A DNA stretch of 64,000 nucleotides, from assembly GCA_039602395.1 (NCBI GenBank), contig JBCNJP010000013.1, positions 23,759,254 to 23,823,253 of the forward strand. Reading direction: 5' to 3'. The DNA is from Deinandra increscens subsp. villosa (lineage: Eukaryota; Streptophyta; Magnoliopsida; Asterales; Asteraceae). Shown one piece after another: positions 1 to 12,187 of the stretch; position 1 is the stretch's first letter, and every line of letters starts with the position of its first letter. The notes beneath the pieces are model-generated. The model was not told the DNA's origin, searched no databases, and saw only the letters and a list, made by a program, of their open reading frames with translations. Made by a program: the position numbers and the translations under genes.

Positions 1-314
1 TATTTATGACTGGGCTTATGTGGGCTGATTTTATTGTGTTTATGACTAAGACTAGGGTTTGTAATGGGTAGTATATAAACCCATAGTGTTTATGATTTTC
101 TAGACTTTTTGATCACGATTTCTCTCATCTTTGCGTTTACGAGTTCTTCAAGTTAATGAAAGATTGATCATTTTGCATTCAAGATTTGATTTTTATTGTT
201 GCTTATCTTCTTTATCAAGTCTCTTACATCATCTTTCTCTTGAATCAATCTCGACAAGGTTTCGGCACTTGTTGAGATATCAATATCGTGTTTGGTAGAT
301 TTTCTGGACCAACA
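1..314 (+). repeat. Copia-1 5' LTR (partial)
   Basis: Matches 11874-12187, so about 70 bp of its 5' end are missing. A TATA box (TATATAA, 72-78) probably drives the genomic transcript. It ends in CCAACA directly before the primer site. It contains one GTTTACGA octamer and several TTTATGA variants that look like deaminated copies. Confidence 0.93.
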
Positions 315-316
315 AT

Positions 317-328
317 TGGTATCAGAGC
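317..328 (+). promoter_or_regulatory. Primer binding site, tRNA-Met type
   Basis: TGGTATCAGAGC begins two bases after the LTR end and is the usual copia primer site complementary to the 3' end of initiator tRNA-Met. The last LTR bases plus the primer site (299-327) occur again at 372-400, giving a second primer-site-like copy at 390-400 that lacks the final C. Confidence 0.9.
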
Positions 329-418
329 CAAGAATCATTGATTCGAGGCTCTCAAGGTATTGGATTCAAGTATTTTCTGGACCAACAATTGGTATCAGAG
401 TTTTTTGAAGATTTGAAG

Positions 419-767
419 GTTTACGACTTTGCAGCTGCTGTTCTTCATCGTTTACGATCAGTTGTTCTTGTAGATCTTCATCTATCAGGGTTTACGAGTT
501 CAAGAAAGGATTTTTATTCGTTTCCGATCGAGTTTACGAGACTGCATTGAGTTCACGACTTCAAACAAGGATTTTTAAGTGTTTACGATTCTGTTTCTGA
601 TTTTTCAGTGTTCCCGATAGTGTTTACGATCCCGTTCACGACTTCAGTGTTCCCGATAGAGTTTACGATTCCGTTTACGACCCAGAGATTACGAGGCAGT
701 TTACGATTCTCTGTTTCCGACAGTGTTTACGACTTAAGTCTCGTAAACGTGAGTTCCCGATCGTAAA
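419..767 (+). repeat. Leader array of GTTTACGA octamers
   Basis: About nine exact GTTTACGA copies plus GTTTCCGA, GTTCACGA and GTTCCCGA variants lie between primer site and gag, with two reverse copies (TCGTAAAC) at 740 and 760. Spacing is about 30-40 bp at first and then 12-14 bp from about 609, like a degenerate minisatellite. The same motif fills the related leader at 42958-43265 on the other strand. Function unknown. Confidence 0.85.
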
Positions 768-814
768 CACAATTTGATCAAAAAATTTTTGAAAAGTTTT
801 TCTAAGTGTTTAAC

Positions 815-3800
815 ATGGATTTCGAACCGAGTATGTACTAGAAGTTGGATTTTGAAATTGGATCAACTACCCGTCCACCAAGACTCACATCTGCTTATAA
901 TTTCCTTGAATGGAAATACAGATTCCAGAACCATTTGAAAAGTGTTGACCTGAGACTGTGGAGATCTGTTATTAATAGACCATCTATACCTACACATACG
1001 GAAGCAGGAAAGATAGGAATGGTAAAGACTGAAGCAGAGTACTCAGATGACGATTGGAGAGATGCAACAAGGATGAGAGGGCTTATGCGATTATGACTAT
1101 GGCTTTGACACCAGAGATTGCTCAGGGATTTAAGAAGTACAAGATTGCAAAGAAGCTATGGGATGCTCTAGTGGTAGCTTATGAAGGTAATCCAGATATT
1201 AAGGCTAGTCGCAAGCAGATGTTGAAGCAGAAGTTCAACTTATTCAATCACGTTCAGGGAGAGTCCTTTGAAGCTCAAGTTCAGAGATTCGTGTCCTTAA
1301 TCACTGAAATGTCAAGTTATGATGTTAAACCTGAACAGGAAGATAAGAATTTGAAGCTCTTGAACAGCTTACCCAAGAATTGGAATACAAATATCTCAAT
1401 CATCAAGGATAACAACAAGCTGGATGAATTGACTGTTGATGAGCTTATCAACAAACTGAAATCAAAGCTGATTGATGATAAGCAACGGGAGCTGAATCAT
1501 CTGAGTTCTCTAAGTATGGCTGGAAAATTAAGTCAGGCTCTCTCGTCTGAAGAAGTGGGATCTAAACAAGCTGGGAGCTCATCTGGAAGTGATTCAAGTG
1601 CCAACCCAAAGTCAACTGCATTTGTGGCAAGATCACAAGCTAGTTCCAGTTCGAGTGGAATGGTCAATTCTGAAGAGGCAAATGCCACCAATGATCCCAA
1701 CTTTGCACTAGGAATGGGATTCATGAACAGCTACCATGCCCTTATGGCTAGAACTTTGGTGCCTGCTGAGATGCTCTCTGGTGATCTGAATCAGATAAAT
1801 GCTGAAGATGTTGAGATGCTTGATGTCTCCTGGCAGATGGCCATGGAGGTTTTTTGTGCAAAGAAGTTCATGGCAACAACTGGAAGAAATGTCTGGAAGG
1901 ATCAGGACAAGATCAGAATGGGTTTTGATAAAAGCAAGCTGAGGTGCTTCAATTGTGATGAGTACGGACATTTCTCTAGGGAATGCACAAAACCAAAGAA
2001 AGAAAGGGCAGAAGAAAAGAAAGCTGGTGATGGTAAAGGAAAGGCAGAGACAAAAGCTTTGGTTGTCCAAGATTGTGGAGAATACCAATGGGCTTCACAG
2101 GTAAGGGAACTCAGTCTGACGGGTGCCATGATTGCTCAAATGGAGAATGGTGCTGATGAAGAGCATGCTTTTGTGGTCACTGATGAAGAAAACCTGGTTG
2201 AAGACAAAGAAGCTTTTGCTGCCGAGGTCGACAACACAAAGGTATGTACTAATCCCACCTGTGCTCGTTTAATTCCTGACCTTAGACAACTTTGGAAAAA
2301 TAGTGAGATAGAACTGTTTGACATGCAATGCTCTAGAAGTTCGTTTAAGGGTAGATGGGAAAAGAGTGAGGATAAGGTCAAAGCACAGAAACTAGATATA
2401 GAGAAATATCAAGCCCTAGCCACTCAGAAGTCTGTTCTGTATGACAACGCTAAGTTAGAAATAGCTGAGCTTAGTAAGCAAATAGATGAACTTAAACATC
2501 AGAACAATGAGTTATAGGTAAAATTAGATGTGAATCAAATGAGAAACAAGAGAATGCTTCAGGCAGGTAAGGCTTTGTCCAATTGCATCACTGATGTTAG
2601 ATTTGGAAAGGATAAAGGAGGAATAGGAGTTAGTTTCACTGAAAAGAATAAGAATAATGTTCCTCAACCTGTGTCTAGAGATATAATAGGTATAATCTAC
2701 GAGGAGGATCAAGTAGATAGAACTGATTCAGAAATGCATGAAGCAGGACCTCCTATAGATAGTGTTTTGGTTGGTGTGAAACCTATGACAGTAGAGGAAT
2801 TAGAAAATGAGAAACACCTGACTTATGGTTTGGGTAATCAGAATAGATTGGTGACAACCACATGTGAATCAGGTCGATCTCAGGCATCATTAAACAATAA
2901 TGTGAGTTCTTCTGATGTATTTATTTCTTGTGCAGATGAAGTAAGAATCAAGGATGTCTCTGAGAAGGATGCTGAATGTTTAAGAGTTAAAGAGAGTCAT
3001 GAGTCTAGTAGTTCATGTTCTAATTTACCTAAGGACGATGTTCTAGCATCTGTGTCTGAACTTAATGCGTCCAAGTCAAAACATTTAGTTGTATCTATGT
3101 CTGCAAAACATGTTTCTGATTCTAATGAAAAAGTTAATGGTTTTAAAATTCGTGTGCCTAACACAAGAGTTAGCCGTGAGTCTAAGCCCCAGGACTTTGT
3201 CCCCTATCCCCAGGTTGTGTCTACTTTCAACAGAACAAACAAATCAAAATCGGAACAATTTTGTTTAATTACATAACCAGAAAAATTTCCGAAACATGTA
3301 ATACACAAATGGGATGACAAGCCTGAATGGAAGTCGTCTTATCCAAGACGCTCATACCTTTGTAGTCATGTTAATGGGCCTAGACTTATGAATTGCTTTC
3401 AGTGTGGAAAACCAGGACACTTTGCTGCAAACTGTGTGAACAGACCTTACCAACCATACTATCCGCAAAACCCACGGACTAGTATGTTGGAGAAAATGAT
3501 GACAGGTGAAAATAGAAAGCAAAAGCAACAAGCTTTGTCACAGGGGAAGCAGTGTTCAGAACCAATGAAGGCTCAACAGTCTAAGGTTTCAAACACAAAA
3601 GCTCCAGTGACAAAGCCTGTTGATGAAAAGTGGAATGTGGCCAAAACTCAAAACTCAACTTACACTCCTAAAGCAGTTTACAAAAGGAGTGATAAGATGA
3701 AACCAGAATTTGTTGAGAAACAAGTGTGTAAAGTCAAAAGAGTTAATAAACCTAATGACAAAACAAAGGTTGTGAAACAGGTTTCAAAATCAAAAGATGT

Positions 3801-4086
3801 CACTCAAACGAAACAAGTTGTTTATACAAAATTGAAACTTGAGTGGACACCTGTTAAAAAGCCAGCAGGTAAAAAGGCCACACCACCACCAAAGAAACTT
3901 GCATCTGAAAAGAACTCAACCAATGTAATGAAACCGCAGAAACACCCCATTTGGAAACCAAAAGTCAACACTCAAACCTTGAGCGTACCTGAATCAAAAG
4001 CAAGAATGACTCTTCAATTAGTTAATTACACTAATTCCAAAGGTGTGCCCAGATCTGTTATGGCCTGGGTACCTGAATCTAACTGA
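815..4086 (+). pseudogene. gag: Copia-1 gag, very long, two zinc knuckles
   Basis: Encodes the capsid/nucleocapsid precursor. The N-terminal part has the plant copia gag fold (KLWDALVVAYEG near 1160-1190; FNLFNHVQGESFEAQVQRF). A first CCHC knuckle lies at 1945-1986, a coiled-coil stretch at about 2380-2515, and a second CCHC knuckle at 3394-3435, followed by a lysine-rich basic tail. I place the start at the first ATG after the leader. It is broken by TAG at 839-841, a one-base frameshift near 1055-1080, TAG at 2515-2517 and TAA at 3274-3276. The frame is otherwise continuous from 1054 to TGA at 4084, so this was one product of about 1,090 residues, far larger than ordinary copia gag. Confidence 0.85.
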
Positions 4087-4102
4087 TCTTTGATCCATGT
4101 AG

Positions 4103-7100
4103 GGATAGCCAAGAAGAACTGTCAACAATCTCTGGTACGTTGATAGTGGTTGCTCCCGACATATGACCGGAGATTTATCGCTTTTGGAAGAGGTAGAAGA
4201 TTTCGATGGAGATGGTGTATCTTTCGCTGGTGGGGTAGGTGGAAGAATCAGCAAGAAAGGGGTGGTGCAGAATGGTAGCTTGAAGTTCTTAGATGTGCAT
4301 TATGTAGAAGAATTATCTCACAGTCTGCTCAGTGTGTCGCAGATTTGTGATCGAGAATATTCTATTTTGTTCAACAAGAAGGAATGCATCATCCTCAAGC
4401 CTGGTGTGAAGATTCCTGAGGAGTGTATTCTGATGCGTACACCAAGACGAGCAAATTCTTATCTCCTCAACATGGGTAATCCTCCGACATCTAAAGAAGC
4501 ATGTCTTATCTCAAAGCAGAATGAAAATCTGGCGCTGTTGTGGCATCGTCGTCTGGGACATGCTAACATGAAGAATCTGTCAAAGCTAGCAAAGGGAGAG
4601 CATGTAAGGAACCTTCCTATCATAGATTTCACGTCAGTTGAGAAGTGTGTTGCATGTGCTAAGGGGAAGCAGCACAGATTACCGCATCGTTCCAAGATCG
4701 TCAATTCTGATTCATCGGTATTGCAACTACTTCTTATGGATCTCTTCGGCCCAATGCAAGTTCAAAGCATCAGCAAGTTCTCATACTGTCTGGTTATAGT
4801 GGATGATTTCTCTCGTTTTACTTGGGTTTTCTTTCTGTCAAACAAGCATGAAACTCCAGCGCTTGTGAAACAGTTCGTCACTCTTATAGAGAATCAGTTG
4901 AGCAAAAGGGTAAAGGCTATTAGAACAGACAACGAAACAGAATTTAAGAATGCTGAATTGAATATGTTATGTGGAGTAAAAGGTATAGAAAGACAATTAT
5001 TTGGACCATACACGCCTCAACAAAATGGTGTTGCTGAAAGAAGAAATAGAACTCTCATTGAAGCTGCCAGAACTATGCTGTGTGATGCAAGATTACCAAT
5101 TTTCTTCTGGGCCGAAGCAGTCAACACTGCTTGTTATGTGCAGAATCGGGTACTGTTGAACAAGCAACATGAGATGACGCCTTATCAGATTATCTATGGA
5201 GAAAAGCCGAGGGTGGGGTACTTCAAGACTTTCGGGTGTCCTTGCATAGTGTTAATTCAATCTGATGTGGGGAAGTTCGAAGCAAAGGCTGATGAATGTT
5301 ATTTTGTGGGATATTCTGCAAATAGTGCTTATCGGGTCTACAACAAAACCACCAAATTGATAATCGAGGCATTTGATGTTGACTGGTTGGAAGATAATCC
5401 AACAGATGCAGGAATTGGACCGGACTGGATCTTTGACTATGGGACTTTCTTTAAAGGGTTTGACTACTCAAACATGTTTCCCAATCTGGAAGAAGAAGAC
5501 ATCATTGCTCCAGCTCCTGAAGTGAGGCCATCTGTGGAAATTGTCAGAGACAGTGTATCAGAAACAACTCCTAAGGATGATGTTGTGGATGTTCCAGGAT
5601 CGTCAGGAACTCATGATGATCAGAAGGAGCCTGAAACCCAAGGTATGAATAATAATGTTAATGATACTAACCTGCCTGTTTCTGTTTCAGTACCAGATGT
5701 TCAAACCACAAGAATCAACAAAGATCATCCACTTAGCAATGTGGTCGGGCCAGTGACAGCAGGAGTCACAACTAGAAGCCGCTCGGGTAACATCAATCAC
5801 TACATGTACTCGTGTTTTATCTCCCAGATAGAGCCTCTAAATGTGATGGTAGCCCTTAAGGATCCAAGTTGGATTGAGGCTATGCACAATGAACTGAATC
5901 AATTCTCAAAACTGGGAGTGTGGCGACTAGTGAAAAGGCCAGAAGATAAAAAGGTTATACCCACAAGATGGCTGTACAAGAAAAAGAAAGATGATACGGG
6001 TATAATCGTAAGGAACAAGGCAAGGCTGATTGTTCAGGGACATAGACAAGTTCATGGGGTTGATTATGATGAGGTATATGCTCCAGTGGCTAGATTGGAA
6101 GCAATTCAGATCTTTCTTGCTGTGGCAACGTATCTCAATTTCACGGTGCATCAGATGGATGTGAAGACAGCCTTCCTCTATGCAGAGATGAATGAAGAAG
6201 TCTATGTAGCTCAGCCACCAGGGTTTGTGGATGAAGAGCATCCGGATCATGTATATCTCCTGGATAAAGCCTTGTATGGTTTGCATCAAGCTCCCCGCAC
6301 GTGGTATGAGACCCTGTCAAAGCATTTGGTAGATAATGGTTATACACGGGGAGTGGTTGATCAAACATTGTTTAGAAAGAAGGTGAAGGATGATATCATA
6401 ATGGTGCAAGTGTATGTGGATGACATCATCTACGGATCTACAAATGAAGATTTATGCACTGAGTTTGAGGATATCATGAAAAAGAAGTTTGAGATGAGTG
6501 ATCAAGGAGTGATGAACTTTTTCCTGGCGTTACAAGTGAAACAAGATGAAACTGGAATTCTCATTCACCACGCAAAATATGTGAATGAGATTCTGGAAAA
6601 GTTCAAAATGCAGGACTCCAAACCTATCTCCACTCCCATGGCATCCAGACCACTACTAACAGCAGATGCAGATGGAGAATCCGTGAGTGAATTCATGTAT
6701 CGGTCAATGATCGGATCACTCATGTATTTAACAGCCAGCAGGCCAGATATTACGCATGCAGTGTGTGTGCGCGCACGTTATCAGGCTAATCCTAAACTTT
6801 CTCATTTAGCTGCTGTTAAACGTATTCTTAGGTATCTGAAGGGCAGGCCTAGGCTTGGACTTAGGTATCCTAAGAATACTGATTTTCAATTGTTTGCATT
6901 TACTGACAGTGATTATGGAGGTAGTGACCTTGACAGGAAATCTACAATTGGAGGATGTCAGTACTTGGGAGACAGACTCATCTCCTGGCAGAGTAAGAAG
7001 CAGCATACCGTGTCTAATTCAACTGCAGAAGCTGAATATGTGGCAGCATCAGCTGGATGCTCGCAGGTAGTATGGATTCAAAATTAGCTAACAGACTACG

Positions 7101-7360
7101 GTATGAAATTCATTAACACTCCAATTTTCTGTGATAATGCTGCTGTTCTGCAAATTGTCAAAAACCCTGTTCAACATTCCAAAACAAAGCATATAGACAT
7201 CAAGGTACATTTTATTCGTGATTGCTATGATAGGAAGTTGATTCAGTTGGAAAAGGTAAGCTCAGATCAAAATGTTTCAGACCTTTTCACAAAACTCCTT
7301 CCTCGTCCTAATTTTGAAATGTGTGTTGAAGGCCTAAGGATGATTGCCTTTGAGGACTGA
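4103..7360 (+). pseudogene. pol: Copia-1 pol: protease motif, integrase, RT, RNase H
   Basis: The frame opens just after TAG at 4100-4102. A D-S-G protease-type motif lies near 4142. The pre-integrase HHCC zinc domain (HRRLGHANMKNL...CVACAKGK) spans about 4545-4670. Integrase follows with catalytic D (MDLFGP, about 4738), D (RTDNETEF, about 4925; the usual G is E here) and E (GVAERRNRT, about 5030). RT spans about 5900-6600 with its YVDD catalytic box at 6413-6424. RNase H starts at FTDSDYGG (about 6900) and ends at 7360. In-frame TAG codons lie at 4106-4108 and 7085-7087. At the first, copia-4 has CAG. Otherwise the frame is open, so this copy was recently functional. Confidence 0.9.
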
Positions 7361-9213
7361 TCTGATCCAAACTTTTTGTATATAGTTGCTTTTATTTCTA
7401 CTTACTTTTGATTTGAGTTTATTTAAAAAATATATTTAAAAAAAACTTGTGTTTTTATTTCAAAAGCCTCATAAAAACAGGGGAAGAAATGTCAATGTTT
7501 CAGAAAATCTGAAAAGATATGTTTGAGGTTTTTATGAAGTCTTTTGTTTGCCTTGAGTTGGTATCCACCTAGTATTCACTCTCTCACACGCCATGTTCTG
7601 CTGTTATGACAACACCTCATTCAAAAAGAAAAATGAAAAGAATGAAAAGAAAATGAAAAATAAAAAAATAAAAAAAATAAAAAAAATGAAAAGAAAAAGG
7701 AAAACAATAAAATAATTATTTTGTTTGGTCTTCTCTGCGTGCTTATGCGGCCGACCTTATCACCACCTGATAATTAACGAAATAAGTGTTTGTCATGACA
7801 GTGTTGCATGGTTCCTCAAGTTGGGGGTTTGTGAATCCTCAATAAACTCTGAGGTTGGGTAGGTTTTGCTATGAACAATTGAGTGTGGGGACAGTTAAAC
7901 ATGACGGTAATTATGTACCATAATTAAGCACTTAAATTTTTTTATCTGGATGTGAGTTTATATGGTTTAAAAAATTTTGGGCAATCGTCTCGAGTGTCGA
8001 GTAACGGAAGCTGAAAAGGGTTCCTCAGTCAAAGACATGTCTGGTTTGATCCATGAATTTACATCAGCTTCGAGGCAAGTGAAATCTTTAATTTCTGTAA
8101 TTAGGTTATATATTCTTTATGGTTTATTTTATGTTTTAAGTCTTTAAATGTTTAAAATTTAATTTTTATGATCATGATCAGATACTCGGGGTATGAGTCT
8201 GAGGGGAAGCTTCGTAATTCTCAAACTCTTCAAAGTTAACACTTTTTAAGAGAATTATCATTTTTAAGAGGTTTAGGAGGCTTTTAAAATGTTTGTGAAA
8301 CTTGAGGGGCCTTAGTGAAATTTTTTTAAACAAAACCCCTCATTCTCTCATTTATGATCCATCTCACCACTTTCTCTCTCGTTTACGATTTCCCATACCG
8401 AAACCCTAACCACCGCCCCACTCGCCGGAAAACCGATCTAAGCCCCCCTCCGACCACCTCTTTGAAATCCGAGCACACCTTCACCTTCGGAATCAATCTT
8501 CGACCAAGAAACCTCACTCACTCGAGTGTTTTCTCGTCTTTTCATTGGTTCATTTACGGTTTCTCGAAGTTTGGTTCACTCGGTGATTATTTACGCTTTA
8601 CTACTCATTTCGAGTCGATTTTGCATGAATAGAAGACGGTTTTTGTGTTTACAACTCACAAAAGGTAGTGCTGGGTGTTCTGTGTACATTCTTGAGGTAT
8701 TTTAATGAGTTTACGAGTTTGTTGCAGGTATGTTAATGGCGGTGTATGAGTTTACGATCGTCGCAGCGAAAGAGACGACCGTTGGCGTTCACGATCTGAG
8801 TTTACGACTTGTGTTTACGACCGGGTGATTACGATAGAGTTTACGACTGGGCCATATGAGTTTTTAAGGCGTTTACGACTGGGCTTCAGCGATTACGACA
8901 GGACTTTGGCCCGGTCAATATTCCCTTATCGTAAACCCGGATTGAATGTCGTAAACCCATTTAATAAGTCGTAATCTTGCTAAAACTACATATTTAAAAT
9001 CGTGAACATGTTTTAACTCATTGAACTTATTTTTTGTTACAAGTTAAAGTCTAAAATGTAAATTTATTAAAACTTGTACACCAAAATCAATTTCTCTTGG
9101 TTTCATTTGAGACGTTAAATTTTTGAAAAGAAACATTGAAACTTGTGTTGATTGTTACAATTTTGTTGAGTTTTGATGAATTTATGACTGATCCACTTGT
9201 CTCGTTGTCTTAG
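7361..9213 (+). other. Non-coding spacer between pol and the env-position ORF
   Basis: No credible gene. It holds an A-rich low-complexity run (about 7618-7712), a short purine tract near 7476, a pyrimidine-rich stretch with the telo-box-like AAACCCTAA (8401-8409), and a second GTTTACGA array (about 8710-8960, ending with two reverse copies). A possible 63-bp GT-AG intron lies at 8665-8727. The spacer ends in a pyrimidine-rich TTAG directly before the next ATG. Copia-2 keeps the same order at 43985-44832. Confidence 0.7.
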
Positions 9214-11772
9214 ATGGCTAAAGCTATGATAAATGAGGATATGCTTTTCGATAGGGATCATTGCATTCCTGCATACCTTGACAACCCTCCAGAGAAGCAC
9301 ATGGAGTTATTTTATTCACTGATTGCAGGAATGAACGTCTACAAAATTAACCATGCCATGAGGACTCATGTGTGGATTGATGAATACCTAGTCAGAGAAT
9401 TCTGGGGCACTGCAAGGGTGAACTCCAACAAGACAAAGATCACTGCAAAAATTCAAAACCGCCCGATTGAGATTGTGGAAGAAGACATACATAAAGGGTT
9501 GATCATTAATGATAAAGCTACAGACAAGATGGAGTACACTAAGGATCAAGTGACAGAAGGCACTCGACTTTTGGGTTATGAAGGAAACTACCCGCCTATC
9601 TACAAAAGGCTCTTACCTCATTACTGGAGGTGTCTGGCACATTACTTGCAAAAATCATTTCTTGGAAAAAGGATTAGCTTTGATCAGCTAAACAAAATGC
9701 ATGCTACTGCATTCGTTGCTCTTGCATTAAATTGGGAGTTTAACTTTTCTAAGATGATGCTGTCAGATTGGGCGAGCAATGCAATGTCAAGTGCAAGAGA
9801 TCAATTTCTGATGACTCCCAGATTTGTACAGATGGTAGTGATGAAAAAGTATCCAATGATTGAAGAAAGGGTTGAGAAACTGGACTTGAAGTTCATGAAT
9901 GACACTGTTTTTGGGCTGCAGACTCAAGAGAAAAAAGGAAAGAATATGTTCCAAGGTCGACTTGAATGGATGAAGAGAGGAGCATTTCCTGAGTGTGCCA
10001 GAGAACAAGTAGTAGAGTCTGATGAAGAAGCTGATTCTGAACCAGATGTGCCTGCTATGAATGTGTCACTTGCTGAAGATCAAGATGCTCCAATAGATGT
10101 GCAGGCATCACATGCTTCTTCTGAAGATGGTGAAGAAAATGTATTGGATGATATATTGCCTGTAGATGAAGATGAAGATGATATTTATAGAGATCTGGAG
10201 CCTATAAGCAATAAAAGAAACAGGGATGATGTGAGCTATGCATCAAGTGATGACTCAATCCCTCAAGACTTGAATGATATTGTTGCTGATAATGTCATGT
10301 CTACAAAATCTAGTTAACCTTCTGAGACAACCCCAAGGAAAAGAAATGACCCAAGAATTACAAGATTTAAGATGCAAAAGACAAGCTTAAGTCTGATAAT
10401 GTTCCATCCAGCAGGTCCAAGTTCATAGATTCCGGTCATTCAAGAAGAAGCCTCAGATCAGAATGATGTAGATCAACCTGCCCTAGTACAGACTGAAAAT
10501 CCTCTTTTAAGTGAACGTAGCCCAGTTCATGAAGAAGGGCAATTATTTCTGGAGGTTGAAGAAACTTTTGTGGAACCCAGTCCAGTAAGAGTAAACTTCT
10601 CTATTGAGTCAAGTCTGCCACCAACTATTCCAAGCTTTCGACCTTTTCAGACTACAGTGGGAGCATCTGATCTCCCAATTGAAATGAGGTTAAGTGTTGA
10701 TCCTCAAATTAATTATCTAATGTCTCAAAACATAATTCGTCAAAATGAGATAAAAGCACTTAAAGATGAAAACAAGACTTTGAAAGAGAACGAGGCAGCT
10801 AACAAGCTAAGGCTTACGTTCTTGTATGAAACCTTGATGGATCTGAAGAAGAAGCATTCAGAGTTGAAAGTTGCTGTTGAGTCAAAATCATCTGGTGACC
10901 ATGGCCAAAGCTCATCTCAAGGAATTCAAGATATAAGTGCAATACATGAAGATGAAGGAGATGACACAATTGAGATGTCTGAGTATGTTCATGGTGGAAG
11001 ATTTATTTTAAAGGCTCCTGAAGTTCAAGTCAATTGGTTCAAAAAGTTCTTCAAAGGTCCTACCCCTAGGCTGTACTCTATAGATGTGGGAGAGAGTGAA
11101 TTAGACAAGAAGGGGAGCAGGGAACCAATTCTGTGTTGGCATTATGATGCTGAAAAGGAATTGTTTGCTGTGGTGAGAGGTGGATATAGTCCAGTCGAGT
11201 ACTACCGATCAAGAGGTCAATTCCACTCATGGACTGAAACAGAGTTAAGGAACTTGCTGAGGGCACCGTTCATTAACAGGTGGAGTAACAATCATGGTAA
11301 TCTGGTTCACGACAATTTGATAGCCCAAATGGAGGAAAACTTTGCAAACTTTGATCTGAAGGCTGCAAAGTGGGTTGAAACCGGAACAGATCATGTCACC
11401 GATGAGCAAATTGGTGAAATGAGGTGTCCTCCCACCAAACGAACTCGAGTTATCAACATGCTCGATGAAATAGAAGACCATACGCTTGTAAAGAATTTTG
11501 ATAGCTGGTTTTATGATCCTACAACGCATGAGGTGGTGGTTGTTTGCAAGAAGCTGAGAGAGTTCCGCATGTTTGATCCCGTTGATTTGCTGAGATTCGG
11601 AGAGAATGATATCAAGCTCCTGTCATCCCGTCCAATACTTGGTGATGAACATGACATGGAGAATGCAATACGGGTGGGTATGTTTCATGGCACGGCAAAT
11701 CTAATTGTGGAGAAAGGTTGGTGGTCAAGGAAAGAAGCTCATACATTCAGATTTGATTTATGTCTTCCTTAG
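9214..11772 (+). pseudogene. Copia-1 env-position extra ORF, unknown function
   Basis: One frame of 853 codons, broken only by TAA at 10315-10317 and TAG at 10426-10428. The N-terminal third is the most conserved relative to copia-2 (PPEKHMELF, LLPHYWRCLAHY, DQFLMTPRFVQMVVMKKYP; note its W, Y, F and H residues). An acidic region (about 10010-10200) follows, then a coiled coil with repeated K/E/L heptads (about 10740-10880). The C-terminal globular part has CWHYDAEKELFAVVRGGYSP and HEVVVVCKKLREFRMFDPVDLLRFGE. The position matches the env-like ORF of SIRE elements, but I see no signal peptide or clear membrane segment, so envelope function is not supported. The ATG directly follows a splice-acceptor-like site. 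Confidence 0.75.
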
Positions 11773-11793
11773 ACAGTCTAATGGTTCATGCCT

Positions 11794-11803
11794 AGGGGAA
11801 GAT
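11794..11803 (+). promoter_or_regulatory. Copia-1 polypurine tract
   Basis: AGGGGAAGAT sits directly before the 3' LTR and is identical to 47407-47416 in copia-2. It primes plus-strand DNA synthesis in LTR elements. Confidence 0.85.
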
Positions 11804-12187
11804 TCTTGGGCTATACTTAAGGGGCATGAACATTAGGTCTTTGGGCTTTAGTTTTAGACCGGTTTGGGCTTTGTATTTACGATTGGGCTTATGTGGGCCG
11901 ATTTTATTGTGTTTACGACTAAGACTAGGGTTTGTAATGGGTAGTATATAACCCCATAGTGTTTATGATTTTCTAGACTTTTTAATCACGATTTCTCTCA
12001 TCTTTGCATTTACGAGTTCTTCAAGTTAATGAAAGATTGATCATTTTGCATTCAAGATTTGATTTTTATTGTTGCTTATCTTCTTTATCAAGTCACTTAC
12101 ATCATCTTTCTCTTGAATCAATCTCGACAAGGTTTCCGCACTTGTTGAGATATCAATATCGTGTTTGGTAGATTTTCTGGACCAACA
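11804..12187 (+). repeat. Copia-1 3' LTR
   Basis: 384 bp, ending in CCAACA. The start reads TCTTGGGC where copia-2 has TGTTGGGC, so the terminal TG has mutated to TC. A TATATAA box lies near 11944. The five bases after it (AACGT) are the expected target duplication, but the partner is outside the window. Confidence 0.92.

Larger units (their letters stand above)
1..12187 (+). mobile_element. Copia-1, SIRE-like Ty1/copia element (5' end cut by window)
   Basis: The order is partial 5' LTR, primer site, long leader, gag, pol (integrase, RT, RNase H), non-coding spacer, env-position ORF, polypurine tract and 3' LTR. Integrase before RT defines copia. The giant gag and the extra ORF after RNase H fit the SIRE/Maximus lineage. 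The visible 314 bp of 5' LTR differ from the 3' LTR at nine positions by my count (about 3%), so this is a moderately young insertion. It lies inside Tat element A: the sequence after 12187 resumes at a position equivalent to 32990 in element B. The left flank is outside the window, so the target duplication cannot be checked. Several in-frame stops make it non-autonomous now. Confidence 0.93.

Noticed and set aside
1708..2088. Minus-strand open frames opposite copia-1 gag, and similar ones opposite pol
   Set aside because: Shadows of the sense gene. Not conserved in the relatives and without splice signals, unlike the Tat antisense gene.
8354..8632. 92-codon ORF upstream of the env-position ORF
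   Set aside because: The homologous stretch in copia-2 (44000-44100) conserves nucleotides near the AAACCCTAA box but not the reading frame, so it looks like leader sequence.
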